Source of the DNA: Macrostomum hystrix
Taxonomy: Eukaryota > Platyhelminthes > Macrostomidae
Direction of reading: 5' to 3'
Assembly (NCBI GenBank): GCA_950097015.1
Contig: CATNEN010000003.1
Location: forward strand, 2,355,001 to 2,419,000
Length of the DNA: 64,000 nucleotides
How positions within the stretch are numbered: the stretch's first letter is position 1; each line of letters starts with the position of its first letter. Below the pieces are notes generated by a model. That model searched no databases and was not told the DNA's origin. It worked only from the letters and a program-made list of their open reading frames with translations. Shown piece by piece: positions 12,446-25,743 of this stretch. Made by a program: the position numbers and the translations under genes.

Positions 12446-14063
12446 CAGGCACTGAAGGACCTCACAACCAGACACTGAAGAATGTCAGGGGTAGACACTA
12501 AATGATCTCAGAGGTAGACACTAAATGATCTCAGAGGTAGACACTGAATGATCTCAGAGGTAGACACTGAATGATCTCAGAGGTAGACACTAAAGAATGT
12601 CAGAGGTAGACACTGAAGGATGTCAGGGGTAGACACTGAAGGATCTCAGAGGTAGACACTGAATGATCTCAGAGGTAGACACTAAATGATCTCAGAGGTA
12701 GACACTGAATGATCTCAGAGGTAGACACTGAAGGATATCAGAGGTAGACACTGAAGAATGTCAGAGGTAGACACTGAATGATCTCAGAGGTAGACACTGA
12801 ATGATCTCAGAGGTAGACACTGAAGGATCTCAGAGGTAGACACTGAAGGATCTCAGAGGTAGACACTAAAGAATGTCAGAGGTAGACACTGAAGAATGTC
12901 AGAGGTAGACACTGAAGAATGTCAGAGGTAGACACTGAATGATCTCAGAGGTAGACACTAAAGAATGTCAGAGGTAGACACTGAAGGATCTCAGAGGTAG
13001 ACACTGAAGAATGTCAGAGGTAGACACTGAAGGATCTCAGAGGTAGACACTGAAGGATCTCAGAGGTAGACACTGAAGGATCTCAGAGGTAGACACTGAA
13101 TGATCTCAGAGGTAGACACTGAAGAATGTCAGAGATAGACACTGAAGGATGTCAGAGGTAGACACTGAATGATCTCAGAGGTAGACACTAAATGATCTCA
13201 GAGGTAGACACTGAATGATCTCAGAGGTAGACACTGAATGATCTCAGAGGTAGACACTGAAGGATGTCAGAGGTAGACACTGAATGATCTCAGAGGTAGA
13301 CACTGAAGGATCTCAGAGGTAGACACTAAAGAATGTCAGAGGTAGAAACTAAGAATGTCAGAGGTAGACACTGAAGAATCTCAGAGGTAGAAACAAAGAA
13401 TGTCAGAGGTAGACACTGAAGAATGTCAGAGGTAGACACTGAAGAATGTCAGAGGTAGACACTGAATGATCACAGAGGTAGACACTGAATGATCTCAGAG
13501 GTAGACACTAAATGATCTCAGAGGTAGACACTGAATGATCTCAGAGGTAGACACTGAAGAATGTCAGAGGTAGACACTGAAGAATGTCAGAGGTAGACAC
13601 TGAAGAATGTCAGAGGTAGACACTGAAGAATGTCAGAGGTAGACACTGAAGAATGTCAGAGGTAGACACTGAATGATCACAGAGGTAGACACTGAAGGAT
13701 CTCAGAGGTAGACACTAAATGATCTCAGAGGTAGACACTGAATGATCTCAGAGGTAGACACTGAAGAATGTCAGAGGTAGACACTGAAGAATGTCAGAGG
13801 TAGACACTGAAGGATCTCAGAGGTAGACACTGAAGGATCTCAGAGGTAGACACTAAAGAATGTCAGAGGTAGACACTGAAGGATCTCAGAGGTAGACACT
13901 GAAGGATCTCAGAGGTAGACACTGAAGAATGTCAGAGGTAGACACTGAAAAATGTCAGAGGTAGATACTGAAGAATGTCAGAGGTAGACACTGAATGATC
14001 TCAGAGGTAGACACTGAATGATCTCAGAGGTAGACACTGAATGATCTCAGAGGTAGACACTGA
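12446..14063. repeat. 23-bp minisatellite
   Basis: About 70 units of a 23-bp repeat, core AGGTAGACACTGAATGATCT. Three main variants (TGAATGATCTCAG, TGAAGAATGTCAG, TGAAGGATCTCAG) are shuffled along the array without an obvious fixed order. Confidence 0.97.
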
Positions 14064-14640
14064 CGAACGACTTGAATTCCATAGCAAAAGCAGGCCTCAA
14101 ACCTGTCCTTTGTTGAGTGTATCATGAGTGGAAATTTTTGGGCAACAAAATGAAAAAGAAGCTGAGAAAAATAAATCACAAAGGCGGATGAGTAATTTCC
14201 GGGAAACACGGAACACGTCAAAGAACTGTAGAAGATTTTTCTGTGCGTGGGGTGGCTGGCAAGCTCGCTTCGTTATTTATTAATCGAGATGATTGCAGGC
14301 TGCAGGCTGCAGTGCCCTTTGAACTGTGCATTTTTTCTATTTTCTTATAAGCAGACAAAGTGGTTGTGCAGTCCTTCCGTTCAGAACATTGCGACTTCAT
14401 TATGACCTTGATGATCTGCTGTGCTTTTTTTCTTAATGATTTTTCTGCTTTTACAAGCTAGTTAGATAGCATTGAGAAGTCACTACCAAAAGGTTAAGGG
14501 CAAATATTTATGAAACTATGAGTTATCTTGTTGTAGTGGCCAGAATTACCTTTGTGCATTGTATAATTATAATATATGCTTTCTTTAATATTTTTGTCAA
14601 CAGATATAATTGATTATCATCCTTGATTATCTTCATTTAC
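14064..14640. other. Spacer, nothing recognised
   Basis: Unique sequence between two arrays. Two short minus-strand open frames (14024-14400) have no recognisable motif. Confidence 0.45.
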
Positions 14641-16762
14641 TCAATCAATCTACCTTTTAAATCAATCTACCTTTCCAATTAATCTACCGTTCTAACTAGT
14701 CTACCTTTTAAATCAATCTACCTTTCTAATCAATCTACCTTTCTAATCAATCTACCTTTCTAATCAATCTACCTTTCTAATCAATCTACCTTTCTAATCA
14801 ATCTACCAGTCTTATCAATCTACCAGTCTAATCAATCTACCAGTCTAATCAATCTACCAGTCTAATCAATCTACCAGTCTAATCAATCTACCAGTCTAAT
14901 CAATCTACCAGTCTAATCAATCTACCAGTCTAATCAATCAACCAGTCTAATCAATCTACCTTTCTAATCAATCTACCTTTCTATTCAACTTACCTTTTTA
15001 ATCAATCTACCAGTCTAATCAATCTACCAGTCTTATCAATCTACCAGTCTAATCAATCTACCAGTCTAATCAATCTACCAGTCTAATCAATCAACCAGTC
15101 TAATCAATCTACCTTTCTAATCAATCTACCTTTCTATTCAACTTACCTTTTTAATCAATCTACCAGTCTAATCAATCTACCAGTCTTATCAATCTACCAG
15201 TCTAATCAATCTACCAGTCTAATCAATCTACCAGTCTAATCAATCTACCAGTCTAATCAATCTACCAGTCTAATCAATCTACCAGTCTAATCAATCTACC
15301 AGTCTAATCAATCAACCAGTCTAATCAATCTACCTTTCTAATCAATCTACCTTTCTATTCAACTTACCTTTTTAATCAATCTACCAGTCTAATCAATCTA
15401 CCAGTCTTATCAATCTACCTTTCTAATCAATCTACCAGTCTAATCAATCTACCAGTCTAATCAATCTACCAGTCTTATCAATCTACCAGTCTAATCAATC
15501 TACCAGTCTAATCAATCTACCAGTCTAATCAATCAACCAGTCTAATCAATCTACCTTTCTAATCAATCTACCTTTCTATTCAACTTACCTTTTTAATCAA
15601 TCTACCAGTCTAATCAATCTACCAGTCTTATCAATCTACCAGTCTAATCAATCTACCAGTCTAATCAATCTACCAGTCTAATCAATCAACCAGTCTAATC
15701 AATCTACCTTTCTAATCAATCTACCTTTCTATTCAACTTACCTTTTTAATCAATCTACCAGTCTAATCAATCTACCAGTCTTATCAATCTACCAGTCTAA
15801 TCAATCTACCAGTCTAATCAATCTACCAGTCTAATCAATCTACCAGTCTAATCAATCTACCAGTCTAATCAATCTACCAGTCTAATCAATCTACCAGTCT
15901 AATCAATCAACCAGTCTAATCAATCTACCTTTCTAATCAATCTACCTTTCTATTCAACTTACCTTTTTAATCAATCTACCAGTCTAATCAATCTACCAGT
16001 CTTATCAATCTACCAGTCTAATCAATCTACCAGTCTAATCAATCTACCAGTCTAATCAATCAACCAGTCTAATCAATCTACCTTTCTAATCAATCTACCT
16101 TTCTATTCAACTTACCTTTTTAATCAATCTACCAGTCTAATCAATCTACCAGTCTTATCAATCTACCAGTCTAATCAATCTACCAGTCTAATCAATCTAC
16201 CAGTCTAATCAATCTACCAGTCTAATCAATCTACCTTTCTAATCAATCTACCTTTCTAATCAATCTACCAGTCTAATCAATATACCAGTCTAATCAATCA
16301 ACCAGTCTAATCAATCTACCAGTCTAATCAATCTACCAGTCTAATCAATCTACCAGTCTAATCAATCTACCTTTCTAATCAATCTACCTTTCTAATCAAT
16401 CTACCAGTCTAATCAATATACCAGTCTAATCAATCAACCAGTCTAATCAATCTACCTTTCTAATCAATCTACCTTTCTAATCAATCTACCAGTCTAATCA
16501 ATCTACCAGTCTTATCAATCTACCAGTCTAATCAATCTACCAGTCTAATCAATCTACCAGTCTAATCAATCTACCTTTCTAATCAATCTACCTTTCTAAT
16601 CAATCTACCAGTCTAATCAATCTACCAGTCTAATCAATCTACCAGTCTAATCAATCTACCAGTCTAATCAATCTACCTTTCTAATCAATCTACCTTTCTA
16701 ATCAATCTACCTTTCTAATTAATCTACCAGTCTAATTAATCTTTCAGTCTAATTAATCTGCC
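14641..16762. repeat. 17-bp minisatellite with higher-order repeats
   Basis: About 125 units of a 17-bp monomer, TAATCAATCTACCAGTC, with a TTT variant replacing CAG. A marker unit beginning CTATTCAACTTACC recurs at 14981, 15134, 15355, 15576, 15729, 15950 and 16103. The spacings of 153 or 221 bases are exactly 9 or 13 monomers. Confidence 0.97.
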
Positions 16763-17697
16763 ATGCATATATTCATCTGATTAGATATTTAATCCAACAA
16801 AATCTAATGAAAGTTCGGCCACTTCAAAGCATGACTAACATGCACCCACCGCCCCCAGGGGTGTGCAAGCCACCAAGCTCATAAATAATGAGCAGCGTTC
16901 TAACCGCCCGCCCCTCTTGAGTCGCTAACTGATCAGGGTCCAAGAGCTAGTTAAGACATGGTCGCCCTTATTAGAGAGCTTGGCAAACAGCTAGTCAGGT
17001 CCAGTGAGTGGCCAGAAAGTGGCTAGCAGCAATGCTCCATCTTTTAGAAGCCACTTTAGAAGTTTGGTGTTCCGCAAACGGTTGCTAGGCCTGATACCAT
17101 GTACTCAAATCACTTGTGCTAGCATTCTCGAGTCTGTTTCCCACTTTGAGAGCCTGTCAAAAAAACCCTGACCTGATGGGAAAGTCAAGAAGGGCCCTCT
17201 CTTCTAGAAGTTTCTAGGAAACGAAATTCATCATCCTAGTCCCAGGTAGGTCCGAGCTTTTATGAAATCCCATCTCTGATCTTTCTCTTTTTCTTTCTTT
17301 TATTTTTATAATCCCATTACTGTATTCAAGTCTAACATTTTCATATAGGAAAAGGTAAATTAACTGTAATCAAGTAGGTTTAATTAGCTTCAACGAGGCT
17401 TAAGATTATTCTAGAGTGATTGTTGAGCAATGGGAAGTGATTTTTTGAGTAGAGGAGAGATCTATAATCCGCCACTTCTGCACGCGCATGGGGGGCACTT
17501 TGAGTTCAGTTCAATTTCTTAGTCTAAATCCGTTTTTCTTGCTATTTTTTCCTCTTTCATCCTGTGGGCCGCCTTTGATCTCTTGTACGTGCTGTTCCAG
17601 TTGCTGGGGGGGGGTAAGCGATAGCTATAATTTATTTTATTTCACGTAAATCGACAAGAATCAAAACAATAAATTGATTAATTGCAAAACAATTAGA
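16763..17697. other. Spacer, nothing recognised
   Basis: Unique sequence with a G-run at 17607-17616. No coding exon or RNA is recognised. Confidence 0.45.
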
Positions 17698-17800
17698 TTG
17701 TAGTTAAGGGCGTCGGACTCTTGAAAGGTCAGGGGTTCGATTTCCGACTCTTAACAGGAACTATTTGTGCCCCTTACAAGGCTGGTGTAATAAATTTTTA
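17698..17800 (+). mobile_element. SINE A, 5' fragment
   Basis: Retains the tRNA-like head (GGCGTCGGACTC and the B-box-like GGGGTTCGATTTCCGACTC) and the next segment, TTTGTGCCCCTTACAAGG, then stops. The A-box region has lost several bases compared with the copy at 52249. Confidence 0.8.
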
Positions 17801-17872
17801 TTAATAAATAAACTTAATTAAAATCCACGGCTTTTCAAATTTCATTTACTTAAAATAAGAAGTGGTTACAAT

Positions 17873-18235
17873 CCCAAGTTATAATTACCCCAAAATCCCA
17901 ATCTCAAAATCTCAGAATCCCGAATTCGGAAATCACAAATTCCAAAATCCCAATCCCAAAATTTCAATCCCAAAATCCCAATCCCAAAGTCCTAATCCTA
18001 AAATCATAATCCTAAAATCCCATTACCAAAATCCTAATCCCAAAATTCCAATCCTGAATCCCAATCTCAAACCCCAATCCTTTAATCCCATTACCAAAAT
18101 CCTAATCCCAAAAATCCCAATACTTAAATCGTAAATTCTAAAATCCTAATCCCAAAGTCCCAATCCTAAAATCCCAATCCCAAATTTCCAATCCCAAAAC
18201 TCAAATCCCAGGCGGTTAAAATCCCAGGTAATTAT
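17873..18235. repeat. Degenerate AATCCC-rich repeat
   Basis: Irregular tandem of short units around AAAATCCCAATCCC, period about 12-14 bases. Much less homogeneous than neighbouring arrays, so probably old. Confidence 0.8.
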
Positions 18236-19024
18236 AATCCAAAGTTTACACTAACTAAAGGTGAATTACAGTGAGTAAAAACAGCTTAAACTACAACATT
18301 CATTCCTCATTTATCAGGTGTGTAAAAAGATCCCAGTCAACTGACTAGAATCCCATTCAGCTTCCGGGCAACATGCTCATAAAATTCTGGCCCATTTTTA
18401 AACTGCCAATCCTGTTTTGCGCTTCCCAAATCACATCATCCGATCCTTCCTTCCTTCGGCGTCAAACCGGCCCATTGTGCGCCGGTCCCCAATTAATAGT
18501 ATTATCCCCCACTCCAATATTCCCAAAATGATGCACCACAAAGCTACAGGATGCGCGGAGCAACGCAAAAGTTAAGCATCCTTCAACAAAAAAAATTTTA
18601 GTCGGCGTTGTCAACAGCTTGTCAACAGCAGCTCTACAACACTCACCCTCTATGCCCAGATCCCTAATACATTTCTCCCCTAACCATTGCGGATTGTACA
18701 TCAATAGGCAGGGTTGCAGCACCTTTCGCTATAGTTAGCTGCATTCTGTAGAATTCTGGGATTTGAAAGATCATTTCGGGATCAGGGCTCCACAGTGTCT
18801 GGGCGCAGTGAAGTTAATAAAAAATTCTCAACCAATACGCACGCACACGCGCGCGCGGGCCCAGATAGCTATTGTTGGGATTTGTGAAAAATTTATCCCA
18901 AGAATGGGGAAGTTACTTTGCGGGTGCAGTTAAAGGAAGCGTTGGAATGACCACAGTTATCCTGCTCTGACACTGCCGAAATCCGTAAAGGAAAAAAGTG
19001 TTTTTATAGTTGTCGCTGTGTTGA

Positions 19025-19063
<39 letters not shown>

Positions 19064-19246
19064 GATGTCCAAAGATGTCAACTCCTGTTAATAAGTAAGA
19101 ACATGTATATACGAGTACTTTATGCTATACACATAATGCACCTGTGATTGGTTAGCTAAATATTGAATAAAATCATGTGTGACTATACTTGTCAGGCAGC
19201 ATAGAACTTCAGAGCAAACAGATTTTTTCATTATCTTCGAGTGAAA
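18236..19246. other. Spacer with (GTCT)n
   Basis: Unique sequence with a GTCT microsatellite at 19027-19062. A minus-strand open frame of 86 codons (18462-18722) has no recognisable family. Confidence 0.45.
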
Positions 19247-20629
19247 CCTTGAAGAGTGACATCTTGAAGAGTGACATCTTGAAGAGTGACAACTTAAGGA
19301 GTGACACCTTAAAGAGTGACACCTTAAAGAGTGACAACTTGAAGAGTGACAACTTGAAGAGTGACATCTTGAAGAGTGACAACTTGAAGAGTGACAACTT
19401 GAAGAGTGACATCTTGAAGAGTGACAACTTGAAGAGTGACATCTTGAAGAGTGACAACTTGAAGAGTGACATCTTGAAGAGTGACATCTTGAAGAGTGAC
19501 ATCTTGAAGAGTGACATCTTGAAGAGTGACATCTTGAAGAGTGACATCTTGAAGAGTGACACCTTGAAGAGTGACATCTTGAAGAGTGACAACTTAAAGA
19601 GTGACAACTTAAAGAGTGACAACTTAAAGAGTGACAACTTAAAGAGTGACACCTTGAAGAGTGACACCTTGAAGAGTTACACCTTGAAGAGTGACACCTT
19701 GAAGAGTGACATCTTGAAGAGTGACATCTTGAAGAGTGACATCTTAAAAAGTGAGAATTTGAAGAGTAACACTTTGAAGAGTGACATCTTGAAGAGTGAC
19801 ACCTTGAAGAGTGACACCTTGAAGAGTGACATCTTGAATAGTGACACCTTGAAGAGTGACACATTGAAGAGTGACAACTTAAGGAGTGACACCTTAAAGA
19901 GTGACAACTTGAAGAGTGACAACTTGAAGAGTGACATCTTGAAGAGTGACAACTTGAAGAGTGACATCTTGAAGAGTGACACCTTGAAGTGTGACACCTT
20001 GAAGAGTGACACCTTGAAGAGTGACATCTTGAAGAGTGACATCTTGAAGAGTGACACCTTGAAGAGTGACAACTTGAAGAGTGACATCTTGAAGAGTGAC
20101 AACTTGAAGAGTGACAACTTGAAGAGTGACATCTTGAAGAGTGACATCTTGAAGAGTGACATCTTGAAGAGTGACATCTTGAAGAGTGACAACTTGAAGA
20201 GTGACAACTTGAAGAGTGACAACTTGAAGAGTGACAACTTGAAGAGTGACAACTTGAAGAGTGACAACTTAAAGAGTGACAACTTAAAGAGTGACAACTT
20301 AAAGAGTGACAACTTAAAGAGTGACACCTTGGAGAGTGAAACTTGAAGAGTGACACCTTAAAGAGTGACAACTTGAAGAGTGAAGCTTGAAGAGTGACAA
20401 CTTAAAGAGTGACATCTTGAAGAGTGACACCTTGAAGAGTGACATCTTGAAGAGTGACATCTTGAAGAGTGACAACTTGAAGAGTGACATCTTGAAGAGT
20501 GACAACTTGAAGAGTGACATCTTGAAGAGTGACATCTTGAAGAGTGACAACTTGAAGAGTGACATCTTGAAGAGTGACATCTTGAAGAGTGACACCTTGA
20601 AGAGTGACATCTTGAAGAGTGACATCTTG
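19247..20629. repeat. 15-bp minisatellite
   Basis: About 92 units of CTTGAAGAGTGACAT, where the last three bases vary (CAT/CAA/CAC). There is a small phase break near 20335-20400. The 15-base period keeps several frames open on both strands for up to 427 codons. Confidence 0.97.
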
Positions 20630-21522
20630 TAATGTCTGTGTTTTTTCTACCATGGTAAAATATACAATAAGCCTACAGATATAGAGGTAGCTAATGATAA
20701 ACTAATTATAAACTGTCTTGTCAAATCAATTCTCTAATCCTGCCAAAGCCAAGGTACTAATTAATCTCGAACAGAACAGCAGGTAGACTAATGTTAATAA
20801 TTTAATAGAGTAATGTTTTTACAACCCGAAATTAACAGCGGCAAAGTAGAGACTGAGGAAATTGACGGGATTTGAAGCTAGCTGTTCATTTCCCATGAGC
20901 TAAGAATTAAGAATTAGACAATTGGCGGGTGCAGCAACTTTATCTCAACAATTTGGACAAACAGAATATTATACTCGTACAAAAACTGGAAACTCGAGAT
21001 AATACTATAGTGGAAAATTTGAAGTGGGGATTTTTCTGTCGGTTAGATCAAACAAAAATTTGGGATCTAAAGAGAAACTACAGAGGACAAAGATCATTCT
21101 TTGGAAAATCCTTGTCTCTTTGTCTATATAGTCACTTCGAGGCTTCGTATTTCATACTAGAGGTTGAGTAACCAAAAAATAAGTCCCAAGGAATCCTAAC
21201 TGTAACGAGGCAGCCATCCCTACTTGATTACGTCATCAAAAAAGAGTAACCGGCTGGACAGACATGCTATATTAATTATCCAGTGAAATCTCCAGTTTAT
21301 TCTATGGGCCAAAACTAGAGAGAAAGTAATGGAGACGTTTTGTAGCTATGTGGATTACATAAAGACGAAAGTCAGTAATATAAAAATATATATTAGAATA
21401 TGATCCGATTGTCTAGCCTACTCAGTCACTCACACAATCATACGATCGGCAAGTTTTTTAACCAAAAGCTTAATAAAATTATCATCAGACGAGTCAGATA
21501 CTTAACCAGTTCTATGGGATAG
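20630..21522. other. Spacer, nothing recognised
   Basis: Unique AT-rich sequence. An 80-codon open frame at 20929-21171 shows no motif. Confidence 0.45.
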
Positions 21523-22242
21523 CAGATTGGATGGGAGAGTACATTGGAGGGAAGAGTAGATTAGAGGGGAGAGTAGATTCGAGGGGAGAGCAGATTGGAT
21601 GGGAGAGTAGATTGGATGGGAGAGTAGATTGGATGGGAGAGCAGATTGGATGGGAGAGCAGATTGGATGGGAGAGTAGATTGGATGGGAGAGTAGATTGG
21701 ATGGGAGAGTAGATTGGATGGGAGAGCAGATTGGATGGGAGAGTAGATTGGATGGGAGAGCAGATTGGAGGGAAGAGTAGATTGGAGGGAAGAGTAGATT
21801 GGAGGGGAGAGTAGATTAGAGGGGAGAGTAGATTGGATGGGAGAGTAGATTGGATGGGAGAGTAGATTGGATGGGAGAGCAGATTGGATGGGAGAGTAGA
21901 TTGGATGGGAGAGCAGATTGGATGGGAGAGTAGATTGGATGGGAGAGTAGATTGGATGGGAGAGTAGATTGGATGGGAGAGCAGATTGGATGGGAGAGTA
22001 GATTGGATGGGAAAGCAGATTGGAGGGAAGAGTAGATTAGAGGGGAGAGTAGATTGGATGGGAGAGTAGATTGGATGGGAGAGTAGATTGGAGGGGAGAG
22101 CAGATTGGATGGGAGAGTAGATTGGATGGGAGAGCAGATTGGATGGGAGAGTAGATTGGATGGGAGAGTAGATTGGATGGGAGAGTAGATTGGATGGGAG
22201 AGTAGATTGGATGGGAGAGCAGATTGGATAGGAGAGCAGATC
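21523..22242. repeat. 17-bp minisatellite, locus 1 of a two-locus family
   Basis: About 42 units of AGATTGGATGGGAGAGT with AGC and GAGG variants. The same monomer forms the array at 25744-26839. Confidence 0.97.
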
Positions 22243-22837
22243 TGCCAGTTACAAGCGCAGGCTTATTATACAGGCATAAAATAGTTGAGCAAAGTACAAC
22301 TAATTTTCTGATCAGTGTGTCTGTACAAATACAGCAGTATTCAGTGCGGCATAGGCCTACTCAAAGTCCAACACTGATTGAGTATTTTGGTGTAAAGTAC
22401 ATTGCTTAGCTATTCGCTTAAGAAAGATTTTTAAAGCCTGGTTCTGATTTGTAGATGTCGAAATCGACATGCTGAGTAGATTAAAACAACAGACATCTGC
22501 ACAATGATCACTTTAGTATCAAAGTGACATCACACATTTAAAAAGAGTCAAAAAGATTCATTTACTGATATGTACGAGCTAATATTTCATTTTTATCCAT
22601 TTTTTCCTACTTCTTTGGCTGCAACAAGCAATAGTTTCGTGATAAATTATTGAATCAGATAAAATTGTAGCGAAAATTCAACCGTTTTGACTTACTGTTT
22701 TCTTTTGTACCGCAAAGATTTTCTGGACGATTAACCTGGTTCACGCCTGTACTGACTGACAATTTGAAGACCTGTTGCTGTGGGAAATTGTAAAGAGGTT
22801 TTTTGAAAATGGGAGAACTTTCTTCCCATTCTCCTAT
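22243..22837. other. Spacer, nothing recognised
   Basis: Unique sequence between two arrays with no identifiable gene. Confidence 0.45.
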
Positions 22838-24205
22838 TCTCCCTCCCAATCTCTCTTATTCTCTCTCCGAATCTCTCTTATTCTCTCTCTCAATCTCTCT
22901 TATTCTCTCTCTCAATCTCTCTTATTCTCTCTCTCAATCTCTCTTATTCTCTCTCTCAATCTCTCTTATTCTCTCTCCCAATCTCTCTCAGTCTCTCTCC
23001 CAATCTTTCTTCTTCTCTCTCCCAATCTATCTTCTTCTCTCTCCCAATCTCTCTTATTCTCTCTTATTCTCTCTCCCAATCTCTCTCAGTCTCTCTCCCA
23101 ATCTATCTTCTTCTCTCTCCCAATCTATCTTCTTCTCTCTCCCAATCTATCTTATTCTCTCTTATTCTCTCTCCCAATCTCTCTTATTCTCTCTCCCAAT
23201 CTCTCTCAGTCTCTCTCCCAATCTATCTTCTTCTCTCTCCCAATCTATCTTCTTCTCTCTCCCAATCTATCTTATTCTCTCTTATTCTCTCTCCCAATCT
23301 CTCTTATTCTCTCTCTCAATCTCTCTTATTCTCTCTCCCAATCTCTCTTTTTCTCTCTCCCAATCTCTCTTATTCTCTCTCCCAATCTCTCTTTTTCTCT
23401 CTCCCAATCTCTCTTTTTCTCTCTCTCAATCTCTCTTTTTCTCTCTCCTAATCTCTCTTATTCTCTCTCCCAATCTCTCTCAGTCTCTCTCCTAATCTCT
23501 CTTATTCTCTCTTATTCTCTCTCCCAATCCCTCTTATTCTCTCTCCCAATCTATCTTCTTCTCTCTCCCAATCTATCTTATTCTCTCTTATTCTCTCTCT
23601 CAATCTCTCTTATTCTCTCTCCCAATCTCTCTTTTTCTCTCACCCAATCTCTCTTTTTCTCTCTCTCAATCTCTCTTTTTCTCTCTCCTAATCTCTCTTA
23701 TTCTCTATCCCAATCTCTCTCAGTCTCTCTCCCAATCTCTCTTATTCTCTCTTATTCTCTCTCCCAATCTCTCTTATTCTCTCTTATTCTCTCTCCCAAT
23801 CTCTCTTATTCTCTCTTATTCTCTCTCCCAATCTCTCTTATTCTCTCTTATTCTCTCTCCCAATCTCTCTTATTCTCTCTTATTCTCTCTCCCAATCTCT
23901 CTTATTCTCTCTTATTCTCTCTCCCAATCTCTCTTATTCTCTCTTATTCTCTCTCCCAATCTCTCTTATTCTCTCTTATTCTCTCTCCCAATCTCTCTTA
24001 TTCTCTCTTATTCTCTCTCCCAATCTCTCTTATTCTCTCTTATTCTCTCTCCCAATCTCTCTTATTCTCTCTTATTCTCTCTCCCAATCTCTCTTATTCT
24101 CTCTCTCCCAATCTCTATTATTCTCTCTCCCAATCTCTCTTATTCTCTCTCCCAATCTCTCTTATTCTCTCTCTAATCTCTCTTATTCTCCCTCCTTCTT
24201 CTCTA
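22838..24205. repeat. 20/30-bp pyrimidine minisatellite
   Basis: Units of CTCTCCCAATCTCTCTTATT (20 bp). The right half (about 23755-24090) is a regular 30-bp form in which CTCTCTTATT is doubled. The left half mixes CTCAGT, CTTTTT and TATCTTCTT variants. The resulting 493-codon open frame is an artefact. Confidence 0.96.
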
Positions 24206-24625
24206 TCAATCACTCGCTACATTACTTGCTATGACTGCTTAAACTGTTTTCGTTAAAATTGCTGCCTAAATAGGTCAGGCCACGAGTGTCTTTTAGTAAT
24301 GATGGAATTTCTTTCGAAAGCTTTTTAGCTGATGAATGACAAGTTGGAATGAGTGGATTGCTTACAAAGCCCCAAAGATTGCGGGTCACCATTATAATTT
24401 TAGTGACCCCATTTGCTGAAATAAACTAATAATGCCTTAATCCGTACCTTGAAGGAGTAGGAAATCTATAGATAACCTATTTCATGTCCCACAGCATTTT
24501 TGCAAACTTAATTCCTGTGCCAATAAGTGTGTCTACCTTTAAGACAGATATTCGACAATCTTGACTATTGGATGAAGGCTAAAAAAATGATTTTCCCACT
24601 TTTTAGATTTTAGCTGTAATTAACA
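24206..24625. other. Spacer, nothing recognised
   Basis: Unique sequence with no recognisable gene. Confidence 0.45.
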
Positions 24626-24890
24626 GATCCCGAAACTTCTAAAATCCCAAATCTTAAAATCATGAAACTCCCAAATCCTGAAATTCCCAAATCCTGAAAA
24701 TCTCAAATCCTGAAACTCCCAAATCCAAAATCGAAAATCCCGAAACTTCTAGATCCCTAAATCTTAAAATCTCGAAACTCCCGAATCCCGAAACTTCCAA
24801 ATCCCATAATCTCCCAAATCCCGGAACTTTAAAATCCATGAACTTAAAAATCCCAAAAAGACCTATTTCCCAAAACTTTTAAATCCTGAT
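24626..24890. repeat. Degenerate AAATCCCGAAACT repeat
   Basis: Loose tandem of AAATCC(C/T)GAAACT-like units of 13-20 bases, resembling the old array at 17873. Confidence 0.75.
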
Positions 24891-25743
24891 ATAAAAGCAA
24901 TCAGCCACTATAGAATCGAGAGTCAGTTTAACAGACAAAAACATTATCTGTGACTCAGTAGATAACAAAGCTGTCAGTCCTATTTCGTTCTAACTTAGAA
25001 CTTAGAACTTACTCCAAAAGTTGTAAGTGCAGAAAAAGTCCATTCATAAGCCGAGTGGTTCTTTTTCGACGGGTATCAATTTCTTCTAGAAGATAAGCAA
25101 ATTTTTATTAAAGTCGTTTAATAAAGAAAAAAAAGAGAATAATTTTCTGCATCGCAACTTTTTACATTGGTCTGCTGGTCTTAGCTGTCTTCGGGAAACA
25201 CGTGACTGAAGAAAACTACGAGTATATAACTACTAGCTATAGTTATAAACTTTTTTCACATAGCTAGCTGCCCATTTATTTCAGGCTCTGTTTTTGAGTT
25301 TGAGTGCTCAACTAACTATAATAATACAATTCCCAGAAATAACATGACACCAATATTCCTTATTCACTCTTTGCTTAACTTTACTCTGCGAGTCCTAAGT
25401 GTCGAAGCCGTGGGTAGCTTAAATGGTCAGAGTAACGACAAGAAGAAGAATTGAGCAATGGGAGACAAAAAATTGGCCCAGTAAAATATTGCTGCTATTG
25501 AACAATGCACTAGCATTGAGCAAAGAAGATAATGAAGATCAATACGCTTTGCTTATAATATAGATTGGCAAGCTAGAAGAAATACCAAACAGCTAAGCAT
25601 AAGCCAGCGACAACACGATCACCAATACCATACGATCTTGTGTGAGACTATTCTCAAGGAGGGCTTTGACGACTCACTGACATTGCTGTAATGGATTTTA
25701 CATTGCTCCTTTCATTGCAATCAGCTCGACTAGGGTAGACTGC
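24891..25743. other. Spacer, nothing recognised
   Basis: Unique AT-rich sequence. A weakly tRNA-like stretch near 25408 was considered and rejected as a SINE. Confidence 0.45.

Noticed and set aside
18462-18722. 86-codon minus-strand gene
   Set aside because: No recognisable family and no supporting context; kept only as a spacer note.
22775-24256. 493-codon plus-strand open frame
   Set aside because: Lies wholly in the CTCTCCCAATCTCTCTTATT array; the reading is periodic S/L/I/N. Produced by repeat composition, no start context or domain.
25400-25445. tRNA-like / SINE A head
   Set aside because: Resembles the A-box region only weakly (GGTAGCTTAAATGGTCAGAG) and lacks a B-box and body.
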